From NCBI RefSeq assembly GCF_029227915.1, contig NC_079877.1, positions 26,377,851-26,437,850 of the forward strand: 60,000 nucleotides of DNA, read 5' to 3'. The notes under the pieces are model-generated. The model made no database searches and was not told the origin of the DNA. It saw nothing but the letters and a program-made list of their open reading frames with translations. The stretch comes from Hydractinia symbiolongicarpus (taxonomy: Eukaryota; Cnidaria; Hydrozoa; Anthoathecata; Hydractiniidae). The translations under genes and the position numbers were made by a program. Each line of letters begins with the position of its first letter. Position 1 is the stretch's first letter. This document shows, piece after piece, positions 43,111 to 55,612 of the stretch.

Positions 43111-43492
43111 TGCTGTATCCGCGCCACTTTAAATGTCTAAATTATGTCAGATGGCTTCTATAATCAGATTGTTAGACTTTTTTTGAACTTCTTGCAGTGA
43201 TGATCAGGTACGAAATGAACACATCTCCATTTAAAATCATTGCAATTGTTTTAAAAAGTACGTATGCATAGACATCTTCAACGTCAAATCATATCCTCCA
43301 AAAAAAGAAAAAAAACATAACATAAAACGGGTGTGAGAAGGGCTGAAATATCGTCATCAGTAATTTTTTTTAATTCACGAATAAATATTACTTTTTAATT
43401 TTAGAATTGCCATGTACCTACTAACCATCCTGGAAATTTGTATAATTGGTAAGAAAGCTATTATAAAACACCTAAAATTAAATACTTAAAAC
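43105..43492. other. Spacer before the beta-helix pseudogene
   Basis: No gene seen. It may include promoter or 5' UTR of the following gene; a TAATTTTAG-like acceptor lies near 43395-43403. Confidence 0.45.
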
Positions 43493-46400
43493 ATGTCTTA
43501 CTTGCTTCTGTTTCTCTTTCTAGCTGTTTTATGTACAGACATTCATGTTTCTAACAATGGTGCTGATAATCCGTCATGTGGATATAAATCAAATCCATGC
43601 AAGACGATTCATTATACAGCAAACAAAAGAAGTGACACAATCATACTTGATGGAGGCACCGTGAACTGCATAATTTCTTTCTTTAATGAAACTATGTATC
43701 TGCATGAATCACTTTGCATCATTTAACGACATCCATTTATCAGTAAATAGGATAGAGTTTTACAATATACCCTTTACTGAAGATTCCAATTGAGAAGGTA
43801 ATATCTCAATACATATTGATATTTATGACTGCATTTTTGAAAATGTTTCTTCTTTTTTCCAGAGTAAAAACAAAACAAAAGATATGCTTAAAATAACTGT
43901 GAAAAATTCCTTGTACTCTCACATTACGCGCATTTTTAATGCAGATTTGACAGGAAAAATAACGTCCAAGATGATTTTTGATAACGTTACGTTTATTGGA
44001 TGAGGAATAGAATATCTGTCTTACCATAACATATTTGGAAATGTCGATATCGTATTCATAAACTCAGCATTTGTAAAAACACATTTTGTTCTCCATTTTA
44101 TCAACGTAACTTCTGTAACATTTATGCAGTGTCAACTTTATGGTCATGGATACATTAAAACCCATAATACAGATATAGCAATACGAAATGCAATAATTTC
44201 AGTTAACAAAACTGACTGTTTCCTTTATCTCACACAAGGCAAAACAATGATCGCAAATTCCATCTTCAATGGAACAGAAACCCGTTACCCTATTTTATCA
44301 ATTTTTGACGAACAAATAAACATAAGTAATTCAACTTTTTTTAATAAAATGGCGAAATTTATAATCACGAAAGTTCAGCACTTAACGTTGAAAAGCACAA
44401 CTAGGAAAATTGTTGCGTCAACTTTTATAAGTAACAAAGGCTTACATGATGATGACGGAGCATTGTACATCAAAGTAAATAAAGTCTTAATAAGCGAATC
44501 GAACTTCTACAATAACAGCGCTAAATATTCAGGGGGTGCTATCTATATTTCCCAATCTTCAACTGTCAATATTATTAACACAAATATAACTAGCAATACC
44601 GGTAGTAGAGGAATCGGAGGGGGTATTGCAATTTACATGAGCAGAGTATTCATAGAAAACACAAATATTAAATTTAACAAGGCACGCACAGATTGTATTT
44701 CCAGTAGGTACTCACAACTTTATGTACGATCATCGACAATTAAAAAAAATATCGCAAATGCTGTTGGGTATATATTGTACATCCAGTACGTGAACTTTGA
44801 TACAAATTATGCTCTTAGAACTGCAACCGATATGTTTTACTTTGACGAGGAAAAAAAAAACGCGAACCTTTGGTTAAAAATGTACAACGTCACTGCAAAA
44901 ACCACAGAGATAAAAACACATCCTGTACCTGCTGCTATTGGAGTTTTCTCACCTTATAAGAACAATGTGAAGATATACAACGTCAAAGTAATATTATCTG
45001 GTAATAAAGATCTTGTGCCACCCATTTACCTTACTCTTTCAAGACAAACTAACTTATCCTTGGACTACTCATGCCCTATTAACTACATTGCATTTTATTC
45101 AAACAATGAAAAAGAAAATGGAAGTATTCTTCAACAACACGCATATATTGTCTTGTAAACTCTGTCCTAATAGCACATACAGACTCCAATCTTCAAGCCA
45201 GAAAATTCAAACTGTGCCAGGCAATTTAATTAAACATTTTAACAAACAAATTCAATGCTTTACGTGCCCTTCCGATGGGAGTTGCGATGGTCATATCAAA
45301 AGTGAAGACCGAATCTGGGGATATATAAGTCATAACCATCCTAAGTTTATCCCTTGTCCACAACAGTATTTTTGTTCCCAAAATGATAAAAATACTTTTT
45401 GATGCTAGCTTTAAGAAAAGTTTTAAAGTTTCCAAAACGTACGAAATAGGAGGAGGAAAGTGGATTTTATTTAAGGAATAAAACCCAAGATAGTTCTGAT
45501 AATGATCATGAGTATACGTATATTGAAGATAACGGTTTTGTTGTTATACACGGGTCACTACCAATAGACGAAGTGACATCATCGAAACACAAATACTATA
45601 AAGAAAGCAGCAGAATATCTGGAATATTCAAAGTGCTAGTTGCCTTTTATCTGATTAAATCACTAATTCACGTCAAAATAGATGAAAAATAGATACAAAC
45701 TGATGAAAGATCGAATTCTCTGAACACACTGGCACTCGATATATTTAACCTTAACTTAAAAGACTTTTTGAAATTTTGCCCGAAAAAGGAGATGACTGTT
45801 GCTGAAAGGATAACCATCACAGAATTTCTGTTTGTTTGTTCTATGCTTCTTTCGGCATTTATATTTTTATTGATCGCCGCATTGTTTCGCGTTATACGGA
45901 AAAACAGGATGAACTACTGGAGATACCGCAGACTTCTTCTTCGTGCATCCATTTGCTGTTTGCATGTCATCATTCTTGGTTACACAATTTGGGCCAAGTT
46001 TTCTTTGCAATTTATTATTTGCAGAAATGTGAACAGAGAATATATTCTTCATGTAAACAGAGGAATCACATGCTATACCCTGTGGCAGAGGGTTAACATT
46101 GAATTTTTCGTTTTATGGATTTTACCATTTCCACTGACCTTATGTATAAGTGTTCGACTCCTTGAAAACCACAAAATTACTGCGATGCAATTCTTTTTTT
46201 GCGTGTTTATGCCATCGCTAACTATTGGATATTGGTTTTTGTCGGCGTCCAAACGTAACAAGCGACACAATATTAAAGAAATATATTTGCAATATGTTTC
46301 AAGAGCCATTTCGTCAATACAGACATAAGGAAACATGTTTATTTTTGGATACATGGAGATTGTACCAAAGACTCGTTATTGCTGTGTTTACCACATTTTT

Positions 46401-46710
46401 CATCGATCCAATGCAACGATTGTGCTTCGTACTTTCAGTCATGCTGTTAGTTTTGGTGGTTCATTCACGTGTTAAACCATATAAATCGAAATTTATCAAC
46501 TGGATGGAAACTGCATCTTCAGTTAGCCTTTGTTTTTTTGTTGGAGTTAACCAATTTCGTGCGCTTTTATACAACCAAGAAAACATTATTTTAATATCAA
46601 CTGTTCTAAATAGTATGGAGATTTTTACTACACGTGTGACTGGCTTCGTGTTGTTTCTTGTTTGGAAACTGTATAAAAGTATTGTTCGTAACGTAAAACG
46701 ATATTTATAA
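43493..46710 (+). pseudogene. Secreted beta-helix / multipass membrane protein, broken
   Basis: Protein-like sequence continues in order for 3.2 kb but in changing frames. It begins with a signal peptide (MSYLLLFLFLAVLCTDIHVS) and CGYKSNPCKTIHY. Asn/Ser-rich right-handed beta-helix-type repeats follow (SNFYNNSAKYSGGAIYISQS, NTNITSNTGSRGIGGGIAIY). A Cys-rich part has CKLCPNSTY, CFTCPSDGSCDG and FIPCPQQYFC. Then come several TM segments (TEFLFVCSMLLSAFIFLLIA, ICCLHVIILGYTIW, VLWILPFPLTLCISV) and, in another frame, FLDTWRLYQRLVIAVFTTFF to VKRYL. Lesions: frame change near 43720, TGA at about 43792 and 43996, frame change near 45100, stop near 45402, TAG near 45689, frame change near 46265. The layout resembles large cnidarian surface proteins with a beta-helix ectodomain and polytopic C-terminus; function unknown. 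Some breaks could be small introns. Confidence 0.62.
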
Positions 46711-46874
46711 CATTGGTGTGAGCTTGGATACACGATTTAAATGGGCGGAATATGTAGAAATACTATCTCGTGTGTATTTGGAATTTATATATATATACGT
46801 TTATAGCAACTATAAGCGAGAAATATAAAATAAACGAAGTGTACACAAATTACGGCAATTTAACATCAGCGGGT

Positions 46875-46898
46875 AAGACTTCCCTGACAGGAAGTCTT
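46875..46898 (+). repeat. Perfect 9-bp stem hairpin
   Basis: AAGACTTCC, six-base spacer CTGACA, GGAAGTCTT. It lies about 170 bp past the broken membrane protein gene. It could be an RNA 3' structure or a piece of a foldback element. Confidence 0.55.
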
Positions 46899-47961
46899 GA
46901 TATATTACATAGTACATTTACTTTGCAGCTTGCAGAAATTTTAAAAAATATATATATCGGCGATACTCTGTTGTGTTACAATTCTTAGTCAAATCAGTTC
47001 TAAAAATAAAAAAAAAAAATGCAAGAAAAATACACATGAAATTGATGTGATCAGACCATGATGATGGACTTAAAATTCCCACTCTGTTTCTTAAAAAAAA
47101 AATTATTTCGATTTCTTAAACCAAGAACGCCACAACTCATAACATCTCCCTGGAACGCTTGATCCTTGCGTCCCACTGGGCTATTTATAGCGCCAATTCT
47201 TTTCGATAGCACATTTAAAACTAAATCGTAGAAAATTTTGAAGTTTGTGTTTAATTTTTCTGGCACGAATCATGTTAAGGATTGTATGTCAATAAAAAGA
47301 AATATCCAGTCAGGGAGATTGATAGGAACAATTTAGTTTTAGTAGCACGATCCAAACCTTTCCACAGTAGCCAGAAGGATTTGCCTATTCGCTATGAATA
47401 TTGCCTTCAAGGTGTTCATGCTTTCTCGTCAAAAAGTAAAGCACCAGTGATAAATTAAAATCATGTCTTGGGGATTTCCTAATTGTCCCTTACTCGCAAC
47501 GCTGTCGCTACAGTCCTGATTGCAATACTGCAAATGCATGATATGTAACAGTTCAGTAAGCCACTGAATATTAATTCAGTAGTGGTCACTCAGGTGAAGT
47601 CGTTGAAGCCAGCTATCAATCTATGGACTCTTTATCTCTTTTTCTAAAAGTTAAAAAGCTCTGTTGTTTTTTTAAAACTGTGTGTCTAAACGAATAAAAC
47701 AATGTGGCCTTCTTTATCCTGCAAGATTTTTCGATCAAAGTAACAAGTTTGTTGCCTCAATATTTCACGATGGGCAACTGTAGAGAAGGGGGCTGCAATT
47801 ACAGTGCCAGAAGGAAGGGCGAAATAATTTCGCATCTTAAATACAAATTCGTAGCCTTGGTTGTGTCAAATATCCCAAACAAATACAATTATCATTGTCC
47901 TATATGTACAATATTTCCCGCCCTATATTTTTAGCTCTCGTTTCCCTGAAGCTACGGTGAC

Positions 47962-48029
47962 ACGGCAACAATTTGCATGTTATTGCAACAAGAAAAAGTT
48001 GTTGCAATAGCATGCAAAGTTGTTTCCGT
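47962..48029. repeat. ~30-bp stem foldback (TTGCAACA type)
   Basis: The left arm starts ACGGCAACAATTTGCATG and ends TATTGCAACAA; after seven bases (GAAAAAG) the right arm mirrors it with about three mismatches. It lies ~110 bp before a HARBI1-like fragment, so it may be a terminal part of that element. Confidence 0.75.
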
Positions 48030-48141
48030 GCCGCATGAGTTTCAGCACATGAAACAAAATTTATGAAAATGAAACCGAAACATGTGTGACAGTGATTAAT
48101 GATGGTCGTCGCAGTTGATCGAAGTATAATAATCGCTTCTG

Positions 48142-48488
48142 TTGCACTTCTTCTTGATGAAGGGAAGCAAAGAAAAAAAACAATCCAAACAATCTATTTG
48201 GACAAGGCTATGGTTACAACGTAGGAAGGTCGATGGAGCGTTTCACACCTTGTTCAAAGAATTAAAGGAAGAAGATCTAGAAGGATTCAAAGGATACGTA
48301 AGGATGGACGTTGATAATTTTCATGAACTGGTCCATCTACTTGCTCTAGTTTTGCATAAGCACGATACCAACATCAGAGAATACATAAAACCAGAGGAAA
48401 TGTGTTGTATCACATTAAGTTTTCTTGAAAGCGGTAAATCATTCAGATCTTTAGAGTGGATAGGACAATTACGCATAGGATCAATTAA
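48142..48488 (+). pseudogene. HARBI1-like transposase, N-terminal fragment
   Basis: About 110 codons: IWTRLWLQRRKVDGAFHTLF, KELKEEDLEGFKGYVRMD, DNFHELVHLLALVLHKHDTN, YIKPEEMCCITLSFLESGKS and FRSLEWIGQLRIGSI. This is the N-terminal region of PIF/Harbinger transposases, upstream of the catalytic DDE core. It stops near 48488, where LINE C begins, so the rest was replaced or displaced. It is not the same copy as the element at 37.75-39.94 kb, whose sequence differs. Confidence 0.75.
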
Positions 48489-48602
48489 AAGAGACCGGAC
48501 GTGTTTTAATTTGCTCTACAGAAATAATTTAAAAATATCGATCGTGTGAAATAAAAATCAATCGTAGAAATAAAAATAAATAGATAATAGCTAAATAAAA
48601 AT

Positions 48603-49475
48603 ATGGAGAAAGAAGACAACTTAACGATTTCAGTTGAGCTAGTCAGAGATATATTCAAAGAAATGTTTCTACAGCAACAAAAAGATATTTTGAAGATTAT
48701 TAGTAGTAACAGGGCAATTCTGAACGACAGACTTGATAAAATGAAAAATGAACTAGAAGAAATAAAAGAAACATGTACTTGCTTAGAAGATGAAAATAAA
48801 GAACTTAAATCCGAAATTACAACAAACGAAGAAAGGATTAAAAAATTGGAGGATGTGAAAAAAGATCTGGAGGAGAGTGTTACCGTAACACAAGACATAC
48901 AGGAAAAGAAAATTAAAGAATTGGAAAAAAGGGTAAAACACAGTAACCACAAAGAAGAGAAAGATAGAAAGAAGTTAAGAGAACTGGAAGAGGAAGATAG
49001 AGAGAAATTTAGACAGCTTGAAGATAGACAGAGATGGAACAACTTAAGGATCAGTGGATTGCAGGAGAATGATGGTGAGAGCTGGGATGACACGGAAAAG
49101 AAAGTTTTGGATCTATTTGAGAATAAGCTTGGAGTTAAAAATGTTGTCATTGAGCGCGCGCATAGGATTGGAAAAAAGAACGAGGAGAAGGCAGAACGAA
49201 ACACTTATGACCAAGAAGATGTACAGAAACCACCAGCACGAACTATTGTTTTGAAGCTTCTAAATTATAAAGCTAAGACCGAACTTTTAAAGAATACTAA
49301 TAAACTTGCAGGGACAGGAATTTACATAAACGAAGACTTCTCGTATGAAACAAGAATGATTAGGAAGAAACTGTTTGGTGAGATGAAAACACACAGGGCG
49401 GAAGGGAGGTATGCTGTAGTGTTATATGATAAATTGATAGTTCGAGAATTTAGGGATAGGATTGCTAATGCCTAG
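48603..49475 (+). CDS. LINE C ORF1 protein (coiled coil, nucleic-acid binding)
   Basis: 290 residues, intact. Residues about 35-150 form a long charged coiled coil (heptads in MKNELEEIKETCTCLEDENK and KKIKELEKRVKHSNHKEEKD). An RRM-like ORF1 core follows, starting RQRWNNLRISGLQENDGESW, with VVIERAHRIGKK and ARTIVLKLLNYKAKTELL, then a C-terminal piece (YINEDFSYETRMIRKKLFG). LINE ORF1 proteins trimerise through the coil and coat the element RNA as chaperones. The next frame (ORF2) begins about 60 bp downstream. No stop or frameshift, so this ORF may still be translatable. Confidence 0.85.
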   Translation: MEKEDNLTISVELVRDIFKEMFLQQQKDILKIISSNRAILNDRLDKMKNELEEIKETCTCLEDENKELKSEITTNEERIKKLEDVKKDLEESVTVTQDIQEKKIKELEKRVKHSNHKEEKDRKKLRELEEEDREKFRQLEDRQRWNNLRISGLQENDGESWDDTEKKVLDLFENKLGVKNVVIERAHRIGKKNEEKAERNTYDQEDVQKPPARTIVLKLLNYKAKTELLKNTNKLAGTGIYINEDFSYETRMIRKKLFGEMKTHRAEGRYAVVLYDKLIVREFRDRIANA

Positions 49476-49535
49476 TTTTGTTGCACATAACCTAAGGCTA
49501 CAAATAATTTTTAGTAATTAAATTTTAATTCTAAA

Positions 49536-52500
49536 ATGGCTGAACAAATGAACTACGAAAACTTGGAATTCGACCCATTCCAGGGTAACGAAACTGTACT
49601 TTTAAACGATTTAACTGATCCAGACATAAATTTTTATAATAATGAGATAACTAGAAACGCAAAATATTATAATCCAGATACAAACAATCTTTCTACAGAA
49701 ATAGATATAAAATCTTTTTTCAATACTTCATCTTAATATTAGAAGCATACAAAAGAATTTTGAAAATTTTAAACATCTTCTACATAACATGAAAGTCACA
49801 TTTAAAATCATTTGCTTTACCGAAACGTGGTGTAATGATATAAATATGGAGAAAAACTCAAATTTTCAATTGCAAAATTACACAGTAATTCATCAAATTA
49901 GAAATTGCAAAAAGAAAGGCGGTGGGGTGTGCATGTTTATTCAAAATTCTATTCTATTCAACCTAAAATCAGACACGTGCGCTAACAATAACGACTGTGA
50001 GTCATTAAGTATAGAGATAATAAACAAAGCAACTAAAAACACCCACATGCATTTACTCTACCGGCCACCTGCAGGATCAATAGAAAACTTTGAGAATCAT
50101 GTGAAAAATATTCTTACTGATCACAAAGGCACGGGTAGAAACGTGTACCTCGTTGGTGATTTCAATCTAAACGTCCTTGATTTTAACACAAACAAATCTG
50201 TACAAAACTTTTTTAACTCAGTTTTTCAAAATGGGTTTATCCCACTTATAAATAAACCAACACGAGTGACGAGATTAAGTGCTATCATATCATAACCAAC
50301 GATTTCACAAATACAACAATTAAAACAGGGATAATTAAAACAGATATTTCTGATCATTTTCCAATTTTCATTACGGCACAAACAACTCAATTACACAATT
50401 GCTCTGAAAAAATAAAAATAACAAAAAGATTGATCAATGATAAATCTATTAGTTATTTTAATAACCTGCTGTATTGTGTGGATTGGAGCCTTGTTTTAGA
50501 GAACAATAATGCTGATAAAGCTTATGAAATCTTTCTTCAAATATGTCAACAACAATATGATCAGGCATTCCCAGAACAAACAAAATTTGTTAAAATTAAA
50601 ACTTTGTTAAACCCTTGGTTAACCAAAGGTTTGTTAAAATCATCTAAAAAGAAACAGCGCTTGTATGAAAAGTTTTTGAAAAGCAGAACTCTTGAGAATG
50701 AAAGAAAATATAAACATTATAAACATTTGTTTGAAACTATTAAGAGGCGCTCCAAGAAATTTTACTATAGTGGACTGATAAATAAACATAAAAACGATGC
50801 GAAGAAAACTTGGAGTATAATCAATGAAGTAATAGGTAAAACAACACTAAGCAAAGAAAAACTTCCAAAAAGGTTGAATATTGATGGAAATAAAATCGAG
50901 AACAAGTGTCTAATAGCTGAGGAGCTTAATGATTTTTTTGTGAAAGTTGGTTCAAATCTGGCATCTCAGATTGAACCTAGCAATTTGAGTTTTAAATCCT
51001 TTCTCACTGTTAATAACGCACAAATGGAAAATAACGAACTAAGTGAAAATGAATTATTAAAAGCGATCGACTCACTACAATCAAATAAAAGTCCAGGTTT
51101 TGATGACGTAAATAGTAACGTTGTAAAACAAACAAAAAATGCTATAAAAATTCCACTAATGCATATATTTAACCTTTCCCTGCTGCAAGGATATTTTCCT
51201 GAAAAACTTAAAATGGCAAGAGTTTTACCAGTATATAAAGCAGGCGAAAAGACTAATGCATCTAATTATAGACCAATATCAGTTCTGCCATGTTTCTCAA
51301 AAATACTAGAACGCATAATGTACAATAGATTTTACTCTTTTTTAACTGCTAATAATATTTTATACGACAATCAATTTGGCTTTCAAGCAGGTCATTCTAC
51401 TGATCATGCAATAGTTAAACTTGTTAATGAAATATCAAAGGCGTTTGACGAAAACAAGTACATGCTAGGAATTTTTATAGATCTACGCAAAGCATTTGAC
51501 ACCGTAGATCACAAAATTCTACTAGAAAAACTCAAAAACTACGGTATCCGCAATTCCAACATTCACTGGTTTGAAAGTTATTTATCCAATAGAAAACAGT
51601 ACATTTCCTTTGACGGTGGAAGTACAAACTACAAAACAATCATATGTGGAGTTCCACAAGGTTCCATATTAGGACCACTCTTATTCCTTATATATGTAAA
51701 TGATTTAAACAAAGCTTCGAATATTTTACATTCAATTTTATTTGCAGATGATACAAATCTGTTTTATGCACATAAAGATGTAAAAACATTATTTCGCACA
51801 GTCAATTATGAACTCTCTAAGCTGGCAGAATGGTTTAAGGCAAACAGACTGTCCCTAAATATTTCTAAAACAAAGTACACACTTTTTCACAGGCACAATA
51901 AAAAAGATGATATGCCATTGAAGTTTCCTGATTTATCTATTAATAATATAAGTATAAAAAGAGCACAATCCATAAGATTTTTAGGAGTTATTCTTGATGA
52001 AAATGTTACTTGGAGAGAACATATAAATATTTTAGAAGAAAAGGTCGCAAAGAATATTGGCATCCTATTTAAAGCAAAATTTGTTCTAGATCAGAATTGT
52101 TTAAAAAACATATATTCTTCTTTCATTCACTGCTATCTAAATTATGCAAATATTGCGTGGTGCAGCACCAACGCTACAAAATTGACAAAATTACAAAATA
52201 AACAAAAACATGCAATCAGAATGTTGACAGGTACACTCACTCCAGAGAGTTATTCAAAAAGATCAGTGTACTGAATATATACTAACTAAACATTTATCAA
52301 ACTCTTATTTTTATGTTTAAGCTTGAAAACAATATGTTACCAAGAGTATTTAATGATATGTTTCAGAAGATACAACATAAATATCCATCCAGATTTTCAA
52401 TTAACAGTTTTTTTCAACCTAGAATTAATTCTACAATCACAAAGTTCTCTATAACTAGCAGAGGACCTAAATTGTGGAATACATTTCTTGATAACGACAT

Positions 52501-52582
52501 GAAAACTATTACATCACTTAACGAATTCAAACATAAACTAAAACATAAACTATTGACTACTGACAATCTATATTTATTTTAG
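49536..52582 (+). pseudogene. LINE C ORF2: endonuclease and reverse transcriptase, few frameshifts
   Basis: Starts MAEQMNYENLEFDPF. A frameshift near 49722 precedes SILHLNIRSIQKNF, the entry into an APE-like endonuclease: IICFTETWCND (catalytic Glu), GGGVCMFIQ, YRPPAGS, YLVGDFNLNVLD. A second shift near 50280 precedes DISDHFPIF, the last endonuclease motif with its Asp-His. From there the RT frame is open to 52274: SPGFDDVNSNVVK, NYRPISVLPCFSKILERIMY, FIDLRKAFDTVDHKILLEKL, CGVPQGSILGPLLFLIYVND, catalytic FADDTNLF near 51740, LGVILDENVTWREHI. A shift plus one stop near 52270-52290 separates the final module (MFKLENNMLPRVFND to 52582). Its role is nicking the target and copying element RNA there. 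Confidence 0.87.
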
Positions 52583-53001
52583 AATACACGACAGTTACAA
52601 CATACGACACATATAACACAACTCCTCATCATCTTCAATGCTAACCTTTTATATAGGTTGGGGGCTTGGTGATAAGGCTATTATAGCCTTCTTCTCGCTC
52701 CTGCCATTTTTTACCTCTCTAGCTAATATTTTTAGCATATGCAATCCTATCTTTAGATTATACGATATAATAGCTTAAGATTTGTATTTTATTCTTACGG
52801 AAAACTGTAAATTCTTCAACGGCAAAATAAATTAAAAAAAAAAAAAAAAAAAATCAGTCTTGTCTAATTTATTGAGATTAAAAAGCTTTTGTTTTGATTT
52901 GTCTTGAGTTTTTAAACGAATTTGATTGGTTAAAATAAAAAAATGTTGCAAAAATTCTCTTCAAGGTGCGGGGGGACAGGAGGAATTTTTCCTGATCTTC
53001 A

Positions 53002-53050
53002 TTTGCAACATGAAAATTTTGTTGCTGCAACAAAATTTTTATGTTGCAAA
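53002..53050. repeat. ~24-bp near-perfect foldback (TTTGCAACAT type)
   Basis: TTTGCAACATGAAAATTTTG and its inverted copy meet almost without a loop around GTTGCTGCAAC, with one mismatch in 24 pairs. The TTGCAACA arms resemble those at 47962-48029. Confidence 0.8.
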
Positions 53051-53449
53051 TGCTTCAAACATTCACAAAAATTCAAATTGATTCGAATTTTTTTTTTGGT
53101 TGCAGCAACAAAAATTTTGAGCGAAAAATGTTGCAAAATGAGGATATTTGATGTGGGGACACAGTGAAACATTTTCATGCGATTGCAATAAAACAATTTT
53201 TTTCGAGATCGGGGCAAAACTCATTAAAATCTCGTTAAAATCGGATGAAATCCGAGAAATAAGCTAGAACGATAAATCATCATGGCAAATGAAAAGTGAC
53301 GGAAGTGGGGACTGGTTTTTGGATTGCATATTCCTGAAATAAATACTCATATGGTAATGGTAGGTAAGCTTTAAACTTCCCAGGGTTAGGTTATTCTTGA
53401 GAAGTGAAAGGTGCTTTTGTATTTCTTTTTTTGATCCTGATTTGGTCTA

Positions 53450-53600
53450 TCTAGCTAGCTAGCTAGCTAGCTGACTAATAGCTAGCTAGCCATGCTAGCT
53501 AGCTATTATAGCTATAGAGCAGCTTGGTAGCTATCTATATTTACTTTAGTAAAAAGCTAGCTAGATTGATATTGCATACATGGTTTGTAGCTAGCTAGCT
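53450..53600. repeat. (AGCT/TAGC)n microsatellite cluster
   Basis: Several tracts of CTAGCTAGCTAGC, partly interrupted, over 150 bp; each tract is self-complementary. A shorter tract of the same type is at 11041-11064. Confidence 0.88.
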
Positions 53601-54734
53601 ATAGTACCTTTTACAGTATAAATATGAACTGGAGGTCAGTTAAATAAAAAAACTGGAAAAAAATCCAATCAATGAGAGTATTAACAAAAAGCTCTCCTTA
53701 AATTGATATTGGTGCCTTTTCCAAACACTACTGTAATATTTTTGCATCTGATCAATCACTGCTATCAGATTGCTCATTATTGTTTTGGTAGTTTTCTAAA
53801 TCACTTTACTTCTGATGATATTACATCTCTGAAAGCATGAAACACAAAATGGGAAGCTTTCAAACAAAAAAGGAACCAGGTGATAGAAATTAAAAATTGA
53901 CACAAAAACAAGTACTATAATGATATTTTGCAGGACTTCCAAAACCAGCCAAAACAACTTTGGGAAACTAAAAATAACTGGCTATTTATATGTGATTGGA
54001 AATTGATATTTTTTTCTATTCAGATGCGACTCTATCGTACTTTATTATTTTCTTTTTATTTGTACGTGACACTCGTTTATATACTTCATTATTTTCTTTC
54101 TATTTGCACGAGACACTCACAAACTTCCACAGTATGTATATATTTTTTCAAATTACAAAGAAGCGTTCTTAACAATCTTTTTTTTGTTTATCTACTTGTT
54201 GGGTGTGATGTGTTGGACGGAAGGTTTGAAAAACCAGATCCTAACCTCTGGCATTTTTGTTCTGCCAAGACAGATGGCACAAGCACAGGCAATTATCACA
54301 TCCCACAGACGTTTCCTCGGAGAGATCGTTGTTGCAAACTTCGCAGAACCATTTCCTATTTTTTGTGTTTTTTATAACATGCTTTCATGCAGCTTTACCA
54401 CACAAGTGTTGGATCATCGATAAATCGATTTTGTCATGATCAGACAGTTTTGGATGAAATGACTAATTGTTTCCTTTCCATAACAAACAGTTAACATTTT
54501 TTGCACCTTATTGACAGCGTATATATACATATATTTGTTGTTCGTCTTCAGTTGTTCTAATTTTTTTTGGACGTTTTCTAGTTGAAGTGGATAAAAATTT
54601 CTTTCCATCATTAGCACACCAATAATCAATCTTGGAGAATTTTAGGTTTGTATTATATTTTTTTTCGTTGCACGTTTAGCTGCCCTGTCTATAGAATGAG
54701 AACTCCTTACATAAAGTTGAATATAATTAGTTTT

Positions 54735-55612
54735 TCATGGCTTTATTTAACTGCTTTTCATTTGTTGATGATGCAAGGGTTACCAAGAGCATAGACTCTC
54801 TCAGGGACATAGGCAAGTTGAAAAGTGACCTACAAAAATTTATGAATGGGTAGAAGATGCAAACATGAAATTTAATGATCTAAAGTTTGAGGCCATGCGT
54901 TATGGCACTAACGACACCCTGAAAAATTACACATCATATCTTTCCCCCTCTGGACTCATCATCACAGAGTGTGAGGTACTGAAAGATCTTGGTGTCATAG
55001 TATCCACCAACTGCTCCTTTTGTTCCCACATATTAAAAGTAGTAAATGACAGTAAAAACACGATCTCTTGGATTTTAAGAACTTTTTACACCAGAACGAA
55101 GAATAACCTTATGTTCAGTCCTATGGAGTCCTCATAAAGTTGGAGAGTTACAGATGATACAGGCATTGCAATGGTCCTTCATATAAAAAATCCGAAACTT
55201 GACCAATCACAACTATTGGAAAGCATTGAAGGAACTGAAATTGTATTCATAGGAGCGTAGAAGGAAAAGTACAGAATAATTTATATTTGGAAAATCATGA
55301 AAAAGTTGGTACCAAATGTCAATCTGAAAATTTAGAGCTATCATCATCCTCGGGATGGGAGGAAAGCAAAACTTCTATTGCGTCCATACAGTAGGGTGAC
55401 AGAGTTCAGTTTACCAATCCATGGAATAAAGCTCTTTATTATTCTCCCAAAATCCATCCGTAATATGTCTGGTTGCACACAGGACCTCTTTAAAAACAGC
55501 CTTGATAAATATCTATTCCAGATACTAGATGAACCACAACTGGTAGGATACACTTTGTTAAGACGGGCTGGTTCAAACTTGATTATACATGCACACATTG
55601 GTGTAAACTAAA
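54735..55612 (+). pseudogene. LINE D, decayed RT thumb and C-terminal part
   Basis: In order, through several frames: a remnant of the catalytic region (VDDARVTKSIDSLRDIGKLK), MKFNDLKFEAMRYGTNDTLK, VLKDLGVIVSTNCSFCSHI (the GV-[IL] thumb motif) and ISWILRTFYTRTKN. Then, after stops, RRRKRYRIIYIWKIMKKLVP and FIILPKSIRNMSGCTQDLFK to ILDEPQLVGYTLLRRAGSN. This is the C-terminal order of Jockey-like ORF2 proteins, but it differs from LINEs A-C. At least four stops or shifts. Confidence 0.65.

Larger units (their letters stand above)
46711..48141. other. Intergenic stretch with two hairpins
   Basis: 3' flank of the pseudogene, then AT-rich sequence. Hairpins at 46875-46898 and 47962-48029 are listed separately. 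The open frames near 47051 and 47704 lack any signature. Confidence 0.5.
48490..52853 (+). mobile_element. LINE C, near full-length two-ORF non-LTR retrotransposon
   Basis: It has a short 5' leader, ORF1 (48603-49475), an ORF2 with endonuclease and reverse transcriptase (49536-52582), a ~250-bp 3' UTR and a poly-A tail of about 20 A (52833-52852). Only a few frameshifts break ORF2. The RT resembles Jockey/CR1-type elements; exact clade not assigned. Confidence 0.88.
52854..54734. other. Intergenic stretch: foldback, AGCT microsatellites
   Basis: Contains the foldback at 53002-53050 and GCTA-type tracts at 53450-53600. Further TTGCAACA words lie near 52943, 53098 and 53130. From 53640 to 54730 nothing coding is recognised; frames near 53928 and 54184 lack signatures. 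Confidence 0.5.

Noticed and set aside
48506-49204. 232-codon minus-strand serine/phenylalanine-rich frame
   Set aside because: Antisense shadow of the LINE ORF1 coiled coil.
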